DNA of 64,000 nucleotides. Source: Cavia porcellus (Eukaryota; Chordata; Mammalia; Rodentia; Caviidae). The notes beneath the pieces are model-generated. The model did no database searches, was not told the DNA's origin, and was given only the letters and a program-made list of their open reading frames with translations. The translations under genes were made by a program, and so were the position numbers. The stretch lies in the NCBI RefSeq assembly GCF_034190915.1, contig NW_026947502.1:8773785-8837784 (forward strand), in the 5' to 3' direction. This document shows positions 26,022 through 40,600 of this stretch, in pieces (position 1 is the stretch's first letter; every line of letters begins with the position of its first letter).

Positions 26022-26161
26022 ATATGGAGAGGGAGAGGGAGGAGGAAAGAAAGAGGAGAAAAGAGGGGCTTGGGAGGGGAGGAGGAGAGAGCAGCGTAGG
26101 AAGCTTAGGTTCAGGGTGTGTGAGGGGGTGTGTGTGTGCATATGTGTGTGTGTGTGTGTGT
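26022..26161 (+). repeat. Compound GA-rich tract plus (TG)n
   Basis: About 75 bases of near-pure purine (26022-26095) are followed by a TG-rich run (26116-26161) with 'gtgtgtgtgcatatgtgtgt' near its centre. These low-complexity tracts produce a spurious 179-codon open frame at 26116-26655. Confidence 0.9.
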
Positions 26162-26204
26162 TTACTGTGTCATTCCGCTGCCTCCAAACCTCCCACACCT
26201 CTCT

Positions 26205-26660
26205 TGCCTTAAGGGTTAAGTCTACACTACTTAGCCTGACCTTCAAAACCTCTGCCACTGAGACCCAAGCGCTCACTGTCCTCTGGACCAACCCTAGCTT
26301 CTACCCAGGACCCACAGAGCCCACAGAGCTGGGCAATTCCCACCCTTACACCTTGCCTCGTATCCTTCCCAGTCCAAAATGTATTGGCTCTCTCCTTCCC
26401 TCTCTCACCACAGTAAGCTATGTGGTGTCCTACACAAGACCCCACACTTGGCTTGGCTGCCCTGAACTGCTGAGCCCCTCACTTGTCAGGACTTGCTCTG
26501 GGTACCTGCCTGCTTCATGTCCTACCAAATGTCCCTGTGGTGTCCACAGAGCAGAGACAATCTCCTGGACTTCTCCCACCTCTCTCAGCCCTGCCACTTC
26601 CCATGGTGATATTTTGATTCCGAGCCTTGTGTGCAGTAGACATTGTACTTGCTGAAAAAC
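26205..26660 (+). repeat. L2-like LINE fragment
   Basis: A sense L2-like 3' region: 'aagggttaagtctacactac', 'ttagcctgaccttcaaaacc', 'tctgccactgagacccaagc', then pyrimidine-rich text, 'cctgtggtgtccacagagca' and 'gccttgtgtgcagtagacat'. It is diverged and tentatively assigned. Confidence 0.4.
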
Positions 26661-26948
26661 CTCGGAAAATAAATCAGTATTCATAAGCTACCAATGTTTG
26701 GAAAATTACTCTATTAATCCGAGTGCTATTTATGTGCATTATTGTGTATTATAGTATAATATTAAAGAGCAATAAATAAAGGATAAAACAATTATTCTGA
26801 GAGGTTAAATCTGGATGGAAAAACACAGATAAGCTAATGAGAAAGTAAAAAGAATATAATGTTTAATCGTGTGATGCCAACTACAGTTCATAATGAGTCC
26901 AAGGAAAGAAAGGGTTCATAGGCAAATGGAGAGCTTTTCTCCTGGTAA

Positions 26949-28163
<1,215 letters not shown>

Positions 28164-29640
28164 TGACCCCATAACTCAGTACAGTGTTGCTGAACAGACA
28201 AGTCATCCACAGCACGCTGACTGCAGGCACCCTTTGTTCAGGTTTCTGGGTGCAGTGCCTTCGGCCTCATTCAGTGTCTGGTTCCTTCAGTTGGTCATTG
28301 TCCAACACGCATGACCCTGTGGCTCCACAATCTATTTTCTCAAGGCAGGTTTCTAAGTTATGACCTCCCTCAAGTTATACAAGACTTCCTTGGTGTCAGT
28401 TTCTTCCCCAGGTAAACCTGGATCCAAGGTATCTTTTTATCACTTGCTCCTGTTTTTTTCTCTGATGAAGCATCAGCCAAACTGCTCTTCACTCACTCTC
28501 TTCTCTAGAATTTTCTCTACCCTTCTCCACCTCTAAAATCTCCCTCCCAGCCCTTAGCGAGTATCACATTAACCCATTTGTCTTTCTGCTCTCCCAGTTA
28601 AATTGGAGCTTTCCTTTGAACTGTCCTTGCTTTCTGCCGTAGAACTTGGTTTTATATGGTTTGCTCTGCCTTGCGTCATGGTTAGCCGTATCACAGAGGG
28701 GTCTACCCTGCTTTTGTTTTACTCACCACACTTGAAATAACTCCATGCACAACTGCTGTGAAAACTTCAATACACAGAACAAGTTCTGAGAAGCCACTGA
28801 ATACCTGACACTGTTTTCAGTTTTAGGGAGTTAGGGAAAAGCAAACGGTCCTCTAGGTCTGCACATTTTACGGGGGGAGGAAAGACAGTAAGAGAGAAAA
28901 AAAGCATCGAATCACAGAGGCTGAGTCATGCGGTTCACACGAGCTAATGTGGGTTTTTCTAGCTCTCAAAACAGGCATGGAACTTGGACCAAAGCCACAT
29001 GGAAATAGAAAGAGAGAAGGGCAGCCCAGGAATTTCTAAAGTGTATTTTTGAAAGAATGGTGGTAGAAATAAGTAAGAGGTGGAGAGTTGAGTGAGAACA
29101 CATGCCTTGGGCTGGATGTGGGTTAAGGAGTGACCAGGAACTGACAAGGGGAAGGTGATCAAGATGAGGGCAGCTGGGAGGAGAGATTTGGAGGGCACCT
29201 GAGGAGAAGAATAGGAGATGTAGTGGAAGATCCCTGCCGCCCTGTGCAGGAAAGGGGCCGCGGTGGCTTCACTCACAGACACAGAAAGCTCTGGGTTAGT
29301 GGATGAGCTCCAGCCCGCAGGGAGCCCCAGGTTAATGCTAAGTGCTGGTCAGGAGGAAGCAATCACTTAGGAGGACTGCAAGACTCATTGTCTGGCTTCA
29401 GGGCAAAAGGAGGTATAATAGCTGTAAATGATACACAAAGAGGATTCAAAAAAGAAAAAGATGGAGTTTTAAGAAAAGGTCCTCAGGGAGGTGGCTTTTG
29501 AGGTGGCCTGCGCAGGCGGTTAATGGGCTGAGGAATGGGATTGCTGCTCCCCTTTCTTCCCTCTGCCCTGCCTCCCGCTTTGGAAGCTCTGCGGATGAAA
29601 GATAGAGACCTGGATGGGTCACGGCTGCGTCTGGAGGCTG

Positions 29641-29689
29641 GTTTCCATGGGAACTACCACTATGCTCTTAAGGTCATCCCCATGGCAAC
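29641..29689 (+). promoter_or_regulatory. Two RFX X-box-like palindromes
   Basis: Site 1 (29641-29654) reads GTTTCC AT GGGAAC and fits the RFX consensus GTYNCC-N2-RGNAAC at every position. Site 2 (29676-29689) reads ATCCCC AT GGCAAC, with one mismatch (first base) and a perfect right half. Their starts are 35 bp apart in the same orientation. RFX factors bind such sites in neuronal and ciliary genes. No binding data are available, so enhancer function is inference. Confidence 0.45.
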
Positions 29690-30224
29690 TGCTGTGAACT
29701 CTTCTCTTCTCCGGCTTTCGTCCTCACCTTCACCTCCTGTAACGCAGCCCCCTTCATGTGAGAAGCCTGTGATGGGGGCAGAGCGATGACAGGATGACCA
29801 TCCTGATGACAAGCCCCCTAATGCCAGGAGTCCGCAGTGATTCACCGGCTCATCAGCTCCCAAACTAAGCAGACTTTGCCCTGTGCTTCAGCGTCAGAAC
29901 CCGCCCTCTGTCTCCCCTTCACCAGCCCTGCCCCTCTGTCCAGCCAAAACTTCCTTCCCAAGGCTCCCTGATGGGCTCACCTGGCCCTTTTTTCTCCTTT
30001 TACTTTTCACTTGATTATTTCCTGTTAGTTTTCTATTTCCCTGAGAAAGAACAAAGAGGGTAAGGGAAATATTCTCAACCACAAACCCCCGTGTAGCCAG
30101 GAAGAAGTCACTGAGGAGCCTCTAACTGTACTGTGTCTATGCTTTATAAATAGCTGCCAGACCTTCTCTTTTGATCTTCCTTTTGCTCCCTGTTGCTCTT
30201 AGGAGCAGTGTTAGGGGTGACATT

Positions 30225-30350
30225 TCATCACACAGTACACATCCAGTGCCAGGCCAAATACTTTCCTTACATTCTTTAATTCTTCATGTCAGTCCCATAA
30301 TTTGAGGACACAGAGGCCCAGAGAAGTTAGGTAATTTGCCAGATGACACA
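30225..30350 (-). repeat. MIR SINE fragment
   Basis: Reverse-complement MIR pieces: 'tccagtgccaggccaaatac', 'ttaattcttcatgtcagtcc', 'gaggacacagaggcccagag', 'aagttaggtaatttgccag'. Confidence 0.65.
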
Positions 30351-30589
30351 CAGGGTCACACCACATTGTTGTGTCTTTTTTTCTCTATCCTACCACACTC
30401 TGCCTCTGCAGAAATCATGCCATCCATATTCTGAACTCTCAAGCCAATAAGAAGTGAGAACAGCCAGTGGTTTTCTCAGCAAGGAAATAGATGCTGGGTA
30501 TCATCAGCAAGGTTTCTGCTCCTCTCGTGGCTGTATCTTTGTGCCTCTTTTTTTACATGAAATTTTTTCTGTCTTGTCTTGGTGAAGCA

Positions 30590-30700
30590 GAAAGAAAGCA
30601 AGTTTTGCAGACAGATATCTGGGTTTGAGCTCCAACTCTGCCAGCTCCCAGGCTGTGATTCTTGCGAGCCACTGAGGTCCCCCGGGGGTCACCTCCCTGC
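30590..30700 (+). repeat. MIR SINE fragment
   Basis: The sense 5' half of MIR: 'ttgcagacagatatctgggt', 'ttgagctccaactctgccag', 'ctcccaggctgtgattcttg'. Confidence 0.55.
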
Positions 30701-30867
30701 AAGGTGCACGGTGAATCCTTCACTGTCCTTGCAGAGCCGTGCTGGGGAGGAGAGGAACCCCACCCCATCCTTTTATGCACTGTTTGCTTTTGTGCCACCA
30801 CATCCAAGCTGTATTCTATATTGCCAGGTTTAATCCAGGCGTCACATCATTCTGAGGTCTTCTAGAG

Positions 30868-31045
30868 AGTAGTGCTTGAAGTTTGGGCCCTCAACTAGCA
30901 TCAGCATCACCTGTCAACTTGCTAGAATTGCGAGTTCTCACATTTCATCCTAGACCTGCTGAATCTCGCAGCTCTGCTATGGGCTGCGAACAGCGCCACG
31001 GGTGATTCTGACGCCGGCTGGAGTTTGCCAGCCACCGTCCTGAGA
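30868..31045 (+). repeat. hAT-type non-autonomous DNA transposon fossil (MER5/MER20-like)
   Basis: 'gtagtgcttgaagtttgggc', 'agcatcagcatcacctgtca', 'acttgctagaattgcgagtt', 'ctagacctgctgaatctcg' and 'gtgattctgacgccggctgg' follow the small hAT-Charlie elements in order. Confidence 0.65.
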
Positions 31046-32316
31046 TGTGCATTTAAAAAAAATAAATTCAGTGCCCGTGAAAGGGTTACACTTCATAGTA
31101 CTCTCAAGTCACTGAAAAACTTTGAGTCTCACAACAACCCTATGAAATATAAAACAAGAACTATTGTGCCTTTTTAATAAGGAAGTTCATATGAGAAAAC
31201 CAAAGTGTTTCACTTGAACCCACATAGCCATGGAGTCACGGGAAAGAGCAGTTCAGTTTTACATCAGCTCTGCGCTTGGCCAGTCCTGGGAAGCACCAGT
31301 AACCACCTCACACGGTGGAAATCAACTTCTCGGGCTCTCCGTCAGCATAAAACACACTAAAATACTACCACTTTGTGCAGGCCGCCTTCCCTATCTGGCC
31401 CAGGGACCCTTACCCATAACAACAGCCTACCATGTGAGCATCCTACATATTTAGGTCTCTTTTGATGCTTAGGGAAATAAATGTCCCCTAGAAAATTAAG
31501 TTAGGCCACACTGCCTCCTAATTACCCTACGTGGCAATACTAGCTATTACTTAACCTTCTTTGAAATCCTCAACACATAGTGGTCTCTTTAAGGTTTTAA
31601 ATCTTGCCCCAAGTAACTTATTTAAATCTGTGTTTCCCATCCCTATTCATTTTTATGTTATCCCTATTAACACCCCTTCAGAAATAATGTTCCGTGGGAC
31701 CAATTTAGGGACTGCTAAATGAGCTAAGCATGAAGATGATATTATTCTCTAATTTTAGAGTCTATGATCCTTTTTATTAGATCACGTCAGAAAACATCAA
31801 GCAACTCCATTCGATACCCTTTGTCAGTTTCACAGCTGATCTCCATCCCACCCCGGGTACCTTGGCATCAGTACTTACTTCCAAGTCATTTGCATCACTT
31901 TCCTCTCCTATTCCTTTTCTGGGTTGATTTACAGAGGACAGTAGATATCTTCTCCCTGGTGCTGGCTTGAAAGTATTTATAAAAATTATCAAGGATCATG
32001 CAGTGAGTCTTAGTGGGGGAAAAAAACAGAATTACTATGAAATTCACACCTGGTCCATGCTGCTTTGCAGAAAGTTTCTTTCTACATGGGAGAATGTAAG
32101 ACTTTCTGGAAAGAGACTGTTATTCCCCTTAGGTACTTCCTCAATAGCCCTCCCCAACAAGAGCAGCTGACAGAGACTCACCCTGAGACACAGCTGCACA
32201 GCACTTGCCTCTCGCCTCACATCTGGACAGCTGTGGGCATCGTAAGAGGAAGCCAAGCATCCCAAACAGGTGTGCTCAGGTGCACTGCTCACCTCGGAAA
32301 TGAATGTTTGTACTGA

Positions 32317-32398
32317 GGCCAGGGATCTAGCTCAGCAGCATAACCGCATGCTTGGCAAGCACAAGGTCGTGAGTTTGATCCCTCGTACAAAAAAAAAG
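32317..32398 (+). repeat. tRNA-derived (ID-like) SINE
   Basis: 'ggccagggatctagctcagc' is the head with A box, then 'cgcatgcttggcaagcaca', then 'aggtcgtgagtttgatccct' with the B box, then 'cgtac' and nine A. No convincing target-site duplication is visible. Confidence 0.85.
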
Positions 32399-32689
32399 GA
32401 ACATTGCAGCCTCTGTCCATGGAAACTTTCCGGGGTTTCCAGTCTGCCTTGATCTCCAGCAGTGGACTCTTACCGAGTAGATGCCAGTGCTTGTGTGACT
32501 AGAGAAAGGTAGGCAAGGCAGGAGAGCGAGGCTTGGCAGTTCTACGTGCTGGAGGCCCAAGGATGGACCTTGTCACAACCTTCTCCTGTTTATCAACATG
32601 CTGGATTTCAAATTTAAGAACTGAATTGTTGGTGTATTTCTCAGCAATCTTCCTGGGGGAAAATGTGACAAATATACTTTACTTCCTTA

Positions 32690-33046
32690 CTGCCAGGCCT
32701 TTCTTCATGTGGCTCCTGGAATGCTGTTCTTCACTAGAGCAACCTGTTGAAATCCTACCCTCTTTCCATATCACGTTGCTACTTCACCCCTTCCCAATGC
32801 AATCTATTGCCCCAGCCAGAATGAATCCCCCTCAGTCCTCTGTAGTATTTTATACCTCTTAGAAAGCGTATATCCTGTCTACTTTGTATACCAGAAAACT
32901 TGCATGTGCATCTATATGTGTGTGTTCTCTGTGTGTTATTCTCTCCCATTGGCTTATAATTCTTTGAGTGTGGGGACCATAGTTTGCCTAGAGCTTCCAG
33001 CCTAGACTTACCAATAAGTGTTCAATAAATATTTATTGAGTTAAAT
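32690..33046 (+). repeat. L2 LINE 3' end
   Basis: The sense L2 3' region: 'ggctcctggaatgctgttct', 'gttgaaatcctaccctcttt', 'attctttgagtgtggggacc', and the terminal 'taagtgttcaataaatattt', which is the classic L2 3' end. Confidence 0.7.
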
Positions 33047-33712
33047 TGCCTTTACTACCTTGTTAGCTAGGATAATCTTCATTTCAGGTAAAAGAAATCC
33101 AATCCAAACTGGCTTAGGCCAACAGAGGGATTGTTTTAGGTTCTTCGTGACAAACAGAGGAATGTATTGACACACATTCCTAGGCTGTCCAGGGCAATCC
33201 CAGAAGTGACCTTAGAGTGACCTTAAATTACAGCATTGGGATCATCTTCTCCATCACTCAGCTCAGCTCTCAGGGATAATTCTCAGCCAGCCCAGTCGGG
33301 TTTGATGTCATCTCTGAGCAAATCTTCCCCAGTAGAGGTGTGGAATATACTGATTGGCCAGACCTGGGTTATGTGCTTCCCAGTGTGACCAGCACAGTCC
33401 GCCCCATTCCTACATGGAGGGCTGAGTAGGGAGGGAGTGGTCTCTCTCCCAAGACACGAAGGTGGCAGGCTGCTGAGTGGGAAAAAAGCAACAAATATCA
33501 CACCAGCCTCCTTTTTGCAGAAGAGAAACAAGCCTCTGGCAAGGCGAACTTGCAAATAACGGGATCCTCTCTCCTGTCATATGCTGAGTTGATGATCCAT
33601 TTGCCAGAAATATTTTATAATATTGGAGAGATTAGACTTCTGAGCACTTTTGTGCTCTTTAAGATACAAAGGAATATTCACAATGAAAAGAGAAAACAAA
33701 AAAAGGTGCTAA

Positions 33713-34156
<444 letters not shown>

Positions 34157-34349
34157 TGAGGTAAAAATACTGGAAATTTAAGAGATAGGAATTATTATTT
34201 TAACTGCTTTTTACAGTTAACTGCACACTATGGGTCATGTGGATGCATCCATGCTAATCCAGCTCTGTCTGTCATTGGATTGATGTGTTCAATCAAGAGC
34301 CGTAGGCAGAGTTATGGCTGAAGTGTGGAGAAATAAAGGGGGAACAGTG

Positions 34350-34570
34350 TGATACAGCTGATACTTAATGAGGACTGACAGTATGCCAGGCAAGGTTGGG
34401 ATTCCTGTTCGTGCATCAATCATTTCGGTGAATGTTCATGGGAGCAAAAGGTGGGGCTCATCTTCTATGTGATTTTATCAATGAGGAACCACAGAAAGGC
34501 TGACTGTCTTGCATAGTCGTGCTCAGTAGTAGATGGGTGAGTTGAGATTCAGACCGCCATCCTATATTAC
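34350..34570 (-). repeat. MIR SINE
   Basis: Reverse-complement MIR: 'gatacttaatgaggactgac', 'agtatgccaggcaaggttgg', 'atcaatgaggaaccacagaa', 'aggctgactgtcttgcatag', 'tgagttgagattcagaccgc'. Confidence 0.65.
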
Positions 34571-37500
34571 TTAAGTATGGTAAAGAAGTTGTGGATTGTA
34601 AGTGGGTGCCGTGACTCCCTTGTGGCCTTAGTAAGTCATCTCACCCCGATGGACTTTGGCTTCTTCATCTTAAAAAGGATTCTTATCTTTGAGAAAGACC
34701 CTGAGAAAATTCTAATTCCTTTGATGACATAAATGTGTTTCTTGGGGTTCAAAAGAAACCACAAGAGGTACCTCAGGGATTGCCTTGAGAATACTAGGCA
34801 GCAATATCAGTGGGACTTCAGACCCTTACGTAGAACAAGAGCAGCTGCATTTTTGTGTGTCTTATATGTTGAATTTTTTAATGCAATCTATTTTGAAACC
34901 AATGAACCTGAGGCTAAGAAAGGAGGAAGAGTAGAAAGGAAAAAGCAGAAAGAGAAATTTGAAAATCAGTAATCCAGACCAAGTCTCACACTTCCTGACC
35001 TCCTGTATTTATGTGTAATTTCTTTTCTCTCATTCTAGAATGTTCATACCTAAACTTCTCTAACTGATAAGAACCTGTGGCTATTGTATACTTTCATAGT
35101 TCCTTAGTGTGTGTGAACTCCCTTTCCCACGGGCATTCCTTTGCAGATTACCCAATTTCAAAAGCAGGCAGAGAAGTACAGCTTAGCATCTGCCCTCCAT
35201 GGATGGAGCTGGGGCATAAGTGCACACACACCAGGCCTCATGGAAATGTACTGGAGGTATCTTATTCCAGCATCATTTTGCATTTGACTGCCAATGAGGA
35301 CCAATATTTCTAAGCAGCAATGGAGTAAACTCTTCCTAACGAGCTTCCCCCAGGACTTATTTTGCCTACTGTATAATTTGGAAAGCCTCAACAGTCACCG
35401 TTATAATCTTGTTTTTCTTTAAATAAGAAGACAGTCAGGGGGTGGGGGGAGAAGGGGAACGTGGGAGAGAAGGTGTGAGACTGGCTGCTTGGCCAACACT
35501 GGCAAACACATGGTGAAGAGTAGAAAGAACCAAGCAGGGGAAGGGCTTGCTTAAAAATAAATCAGGCCAGTGGATAAACAGTGGGAGGAACGATTCCTGC
35601 CTAGTCAGGATAACATAGGGCCATCAAAACCAGCATGTGCCATGAGCTTATTTTTCTGTTATTTCCTTCATGAGTAGGCATCTACCTCTTAACAGCACTC
35701 CTGTGGTTGGACCTCAGGGTGTATTTTTACACTCCCCATCAGCCCTCCAGAGGTCTCAATTCATGGTTCGCACTCTGAGTCTCTATAGGCACATTTCCGT
35801 TTAATCCATTCGTATTAGGCCGTGAGTATCCAAAACCTTCTGGCAGGTGTTCAGGCTGATCCACACAGTCACCAAGTCACACCAGCGCCTGCCACACAGT
35901 GTCACTCTGCGTCACTCCACTGGCTTCAGAGGGTACTTGGCCAAAAGAGGACATTCAAACTGTGTGCCCTGGATTTCTGAGAGCTCCCCTCAGTTGCCTC
36001 AGAAACTCACAACGAGCTGAAGAGGAGAATGAACAGCACATACCCAGCCATCCTTCCCCACAGCTTTGCATGTCAACACCATTCTATGCCGCTGTTCTTT
36101 GTTTGGTAAGATGACAATAATGGTTTTGAGTATTGTCGTGAGATTTTTTTAAAATTATGGCACTTCCTTTAGAACCTGCTACACAGGACCCAGCCTTCCC
36201 ATGGGAAACCCATAAAAGGATAATCTTTTTACTCTTGACTGACTTTGTTTATGGGACTTTGACTAAACTTCTTTAGAAGACAGGGGGCACTGCTCAGTGA
36301 TTGGAAAGGCTACGCCCTCTTCTGAGGAAGTCTGGGGACAAAGCTAGTGGTTCACTCCAGAGACCAGTATACCTAGTTCCTGGGGCTCCTGTGCCCGGGA
36401 ACGAGGAGGAAGGATTTGTGACCGTGGACGAAAAGAGTCTGATAGACTCAGGCGTGAGCTACTGAAATAAGGAATTTTAGCCACATCAGAGAAAGAGCCT
36501 GTAGAAACCTAAGAGTCAAAATATATGTCATCACGATGTTTCTTGGAAATACATGTGGTGCCAGACAAATGAACAAGGACTCTAACAGTGGTGAGGGCAG
36601 AGGGCAAGCAGATAATGATAAACCCAGCAGAAACCACTGCTGTTGTTTAACCTGGTACACTCCGTGTCACACGCTATACTGCATCCTTCAAATGAGCTTC
36701 AGTTCACTGTTCTCACTGCCTATATAGATATCACAAATATACCATAAATCCTCACTAACTTAGGATTCAGAGCACTAAACTCCATCTGAATTGTGTATAT
36801 CTACACTCATACACAAATAGCTTTATCTCATTCTAGTGTCTTCGAAGTTGACGATCTTGTCCAGTAACCAAAAGCCAATGAAATGTGGTCACAAGAAACA
36901 GCAGCAATAGAAAACTCTTCCTCACAGATTGAGGGGTCTATCAGATTGCAGGTTGTACCCTGAAAATCATGGTAGCAGGCTTCTGCTTGCATGAAATCAG
37001 AATGGGCTTTTTTGTTATTCTCCTGGCCTGTTCTTGTCCACAAGGAGGGGACCTGCCAGATATTGTACCCACATTTAAGCAGTGAGAGAAGGAGGAAGTG
37101 TTTGCCACCATAGATGTCTCTTGAGATCAAGAAAACCAAAGCACAACAAAATATTTCCACCACCAAATAAATGCCTGGCTCTACTCACTGGCCAGAACAG
37201 TGGCCCATGGTTATTTATGCTGGCCAGGGAACATAGGAAGGCAGGAATTTAGGCTTTCGCTCCTCTAGAGTAGCAGGCACCGGAATGTACTTAGGAGAGT
37301 CAACTTGCAGACTTGACCACAGTACCTAAAGTCAATGTTTTCTGTGCTAGCACCACAAATCCATAAAACCAACCTTTAATTAGCACATTCAATAATGCAA
37401 CCCGGCAACTGCTCCCAAAACACTGAATGACCACCCCCTTTTCCTTTGAAATTTTCTATGACAAATGGCTTTTGAAACCTACTTTTTCAGACTAAATGTT

Positions 37501-37744
37501 AAAATGCAGCTTAACTGTGATCACAGGCTACAGTGTTGCTTTCCTTAGGTCGATGGTGACAGTAGGAAGCAGATCCCTTGTAGGCCTGCTCCTTGAGCCC
37601 AAGACCTACATTTAATAGATATTTTGGATTTTTTTTCATGTAGAGCAACATTTTGAAAAATACATTAAAGGAAAAACAAAAATTGCCACGGACGAAATTT
37701 ACCTTTCTTCCCTGGTGTCCTTTCTTTCTTCCCCATTTGTGGCC

Positions 37745-38560
37745 AGCATCATTGATCATTTATTGGCTCAGCAGATATGACTAACTGCCTGTGACTTACC
37801 GGGTTTGGTCTGAGATGCTGCAGATATGAAGATACATGGATGGTGGAGCCTGGAGTGGGGTAGGAAGCAGGCTCTGCTTCAAGGAGCAGCGAGTATACTG
37901 GTATAAGACAGAAGGAGCAATGGCGAATGTATAAATTTTATATGCTACCAAAGAATGAAACTGCACTTGCAGTGAATGCAAAAGGAAGTGGAGTGAAAGG
38001 ATAATTACGTAGAGTGTTTTGAGAAAGTTTCTCTGAGGAGCTAATGGGTAAAAGAGAGCCAGGCTTGTGTGGCTGAGAGGCAAACATAACCATGTGTGAA
38101 GTTTCCAGATAGACGACAGCCTCCTGCACTTACAGCCTAGAGAAACAGTGAGTGTGTCTGGCTTTTAGTGAAAAAGGAGCACAGTGTCTTGAGGTAGTAC
38201 TGGAAAAGTAGGCAAAACCCAGATCGTGTGTGTAGATGTGGGGTTTCCCCTAAATGAAATAGAGAGCCATTGAGGGTCTTAAGCAACAGAAGGGTTGAAT
38301 TGCATACTAAAACACCACTCTGGGGAACTATGAGGAAAACGAATTAGAGGAGAGTCCCAACTGGAAGTAGAGGGAATAAACAAGAGGTTCCGGCAGCTGT
38401 CCAGGGGAAATTACAGGGATGAAAATCACAGAGATGCCCGTGGACATGGGTTTATGATCTGCTAGGAAACTGGCATTGACAGGACTTGCTGATGGAGGGC
38501 TGCATCCCTAAACATAGGGAGAGGGAGGTTGCAAGATAAATCCAAGAGAGAGGACGCATT
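37745..38560 (-). repeat. Long L2 LINE 3' region
   Basis: About 800 bp of reverse-complement L2 in consistent order: 'gatcatttattggctcagca', 'gtgttttgagaaagtttctc', 'tgaaatagagagccattgag', 'ggtcttaagcaacagaaggg', 'aaacaccactctggggaact', and 'gacaggacttgctgatggag'. This is the longest single ancient repeat in the window, unusually readable for a rodent. Confidence 0.65.
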
Positions 38561-40390
38561 TACGAAACAAGGAGTCGGTTCCAGGAACGTTTAGCTCTGA
38601 ATGGGGTCAGAGGATGCTCTAGTTTATGACTCATCACAACGAGGGCACCAAGGCCCAGCATGGGGCAAAGGTATTTTCTCTGAGGTTGCTCAAGCAATGT
38701 CCATGGCTTGTTGACACTCAGACTGACCTGCCCTCCCAGGCAGTCCCAACAAGAAGCACCACTACCTACAGGTAAATTGTCAGCTGTACCCTCACTGCCC
38801 TATTTCCCCTTGGGGTTAATACCCTAGTGGACCCCAGTCCACTCACTTTGTAAGGAGAAGAGGATGTGGAAGAGTCTTCAGAGAATAGAGGAAAAGGAGA
38901 AATTAGGATTTTGGCTTCCAGAACTCTCCCTCTTATTCCTGCTCATAGTCTGCATCAGCCGGTATGATAATTATCTCTACCTGCTGAAGATAATTACTCT
39001 CAGGGAGCAGCCTCAGGCGGGGGAGTGATGCTGCTTTCAAGCTCTCACAGAACCTTGTATCACACACACAGATGCCCCCTCAGCTAATGTACTGGTTGGG
39101 GGCCCTGTAACTGACTCACTGTGGGAACAGGGTGGCCAAGGAGGAAAAACCCAAGCAGACACCCAAGGACAGCGTGACCTTTGTATTCCCGATGTCCACG
39201 GCAATCAGTATGGGACCAGAACTGGGAGGCACAAGACACTTCCCCCTTCCCCCTCCTGTTTTCCCCTACCCCACCCCCCCCCCAGAGACCCATGCGAACC
39301 CATTTCTCTCACTCATCTGGAGTGCTTGAAGGGAGAAGAGGAAGGTGGGAGGTGATGGAAGCAACCTAGAAATAAAAGCCTTTCTCATTTTGAAATTGTA
39401 AGCCTGATTTAGGCCACAAGTCCCTTGCTGTAAGGAACAGGGTCCCAAGGCTGTGTGCACAATGGTGAGAAACCTATGGTAGATGTTCCTAACCTTGGGG
39501 CTGGGTGTGGGGTTGTCTGGGGGACCCTCTGCATCTGAGTCACCTGGGATGTTCGTTTATGCACAGGTTCTTAGATCTGTGCAGCTGAAAGCTCTGCAGG
39601 TGCAGGTAGCTATGAATTTTCCCGAGTGCCCCCTACCCTTGTGCCTTGGAATATACAGGCCATGAATGTTAAGTCACTGAGCCTGGATGCTGGCCATGGA
39701 AAGACAGCTCCCAAGCACAGAATGAAGGCCCACAGGGCAGGTAACGACCATGCACACTGATCGCAGCCTCTGCTGCTCCACACCCTATAGAACATGACTG
39801 GCTAGGTGGAGTAGGGCCTTGGGGATAGATGTACTCATATGGCTGTAGAAGAAGAGGCCTTGCTGGTGACTTGGTCTTTTTAAGTAGGCCAATCTATCGG
39901 GAAAGCATGCAAAGAGATTCACAGGAGAAAATTTCCTTCTCTACTTTTCCTCACCATGAAAGGCAACACCAATGAAGAAGGACTGGCATGGGCAGGGGAG
40001 TTGGCTGCCCTGGCACATGTTATGTGTGCATGGGTTTTCTGTGGGTGGCCCCGTCGTCACCCCATCTTGGGGGCTGGGGAGGCAGACTCCAGCTCAGGGC
40101 AGGCTGCCTTTTCAATTTTAACTCTCTGCTGCCTGAAGGTGAGATCAAGAGCCAGACTCCACTCCTGGGCAGCTTCTCAGAACTGCGAGGAGAAGAATAA
40201 ATTTCAGAAGCTTCCAAGTGTGGCAGGGAGATATTAGGATGAAAGCAGTGTCAGGAAGATGGAAGCCTTCCCTGGGTATGCAAATGAAAACATTATATGC
40301 TACATCTCAGCCAGCAATTCTGGCCATCAGTGCAAAGAGAGTTAAATTGCTCTCTCTTTAAGTTGCTATGGAAGTTCACTGTAAGAGTAG

Positions 40391-40600
40391 TTTTTTTTTG
40401 TTTCTTACAGTACCAGGTATTGATCCAGGACTGTGTGCCTGTTAGTCTAGTGTTACACCACAAACCTATATTACCAGTCCTTTAGTTTATCTGGAGACAA
40501 AGTCTAGCTAAATTGCCCAGGTTGGAATCAAACTTTCTATCCTCCTACCTCAACCTCCCAAATACCTGGGATTCCAGATATGTGCCACCGTGCCTGGCAC
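40391..40600 (-). repeat. B4 SINE (B1 + ID fusion), full length
   Basis: Plus-strand order is a T-rich tail, then reverse-complement ID ('agtaccaggtattgatccag'), then reverse-complement B1 ('gacaaagtctagctaaattg', 'cccaggttggaatcaaactt', 'ctcaacctcccaaatacctg', 'tgtgccaccgtgcctggcac'). The ID-B1 order read backwards gives B1-ID on the minus strand, which defines rodent B4. Confidence 0.85.

Noticed and set aside
26116..26655. 179-codon plus-strand open frame
   Set aside because: The first third is a TG repeat and the rest is L2-like pyrimidine-rich sequence.
29535..29789. 84-codon plus-strand open frame overlapping the X-box pair
   Set aside because: Possible but unsupported as coding; leucine/proline-rich start, no acceptor/donor pair in frame, and the motif pair explains the region better as regulatory.
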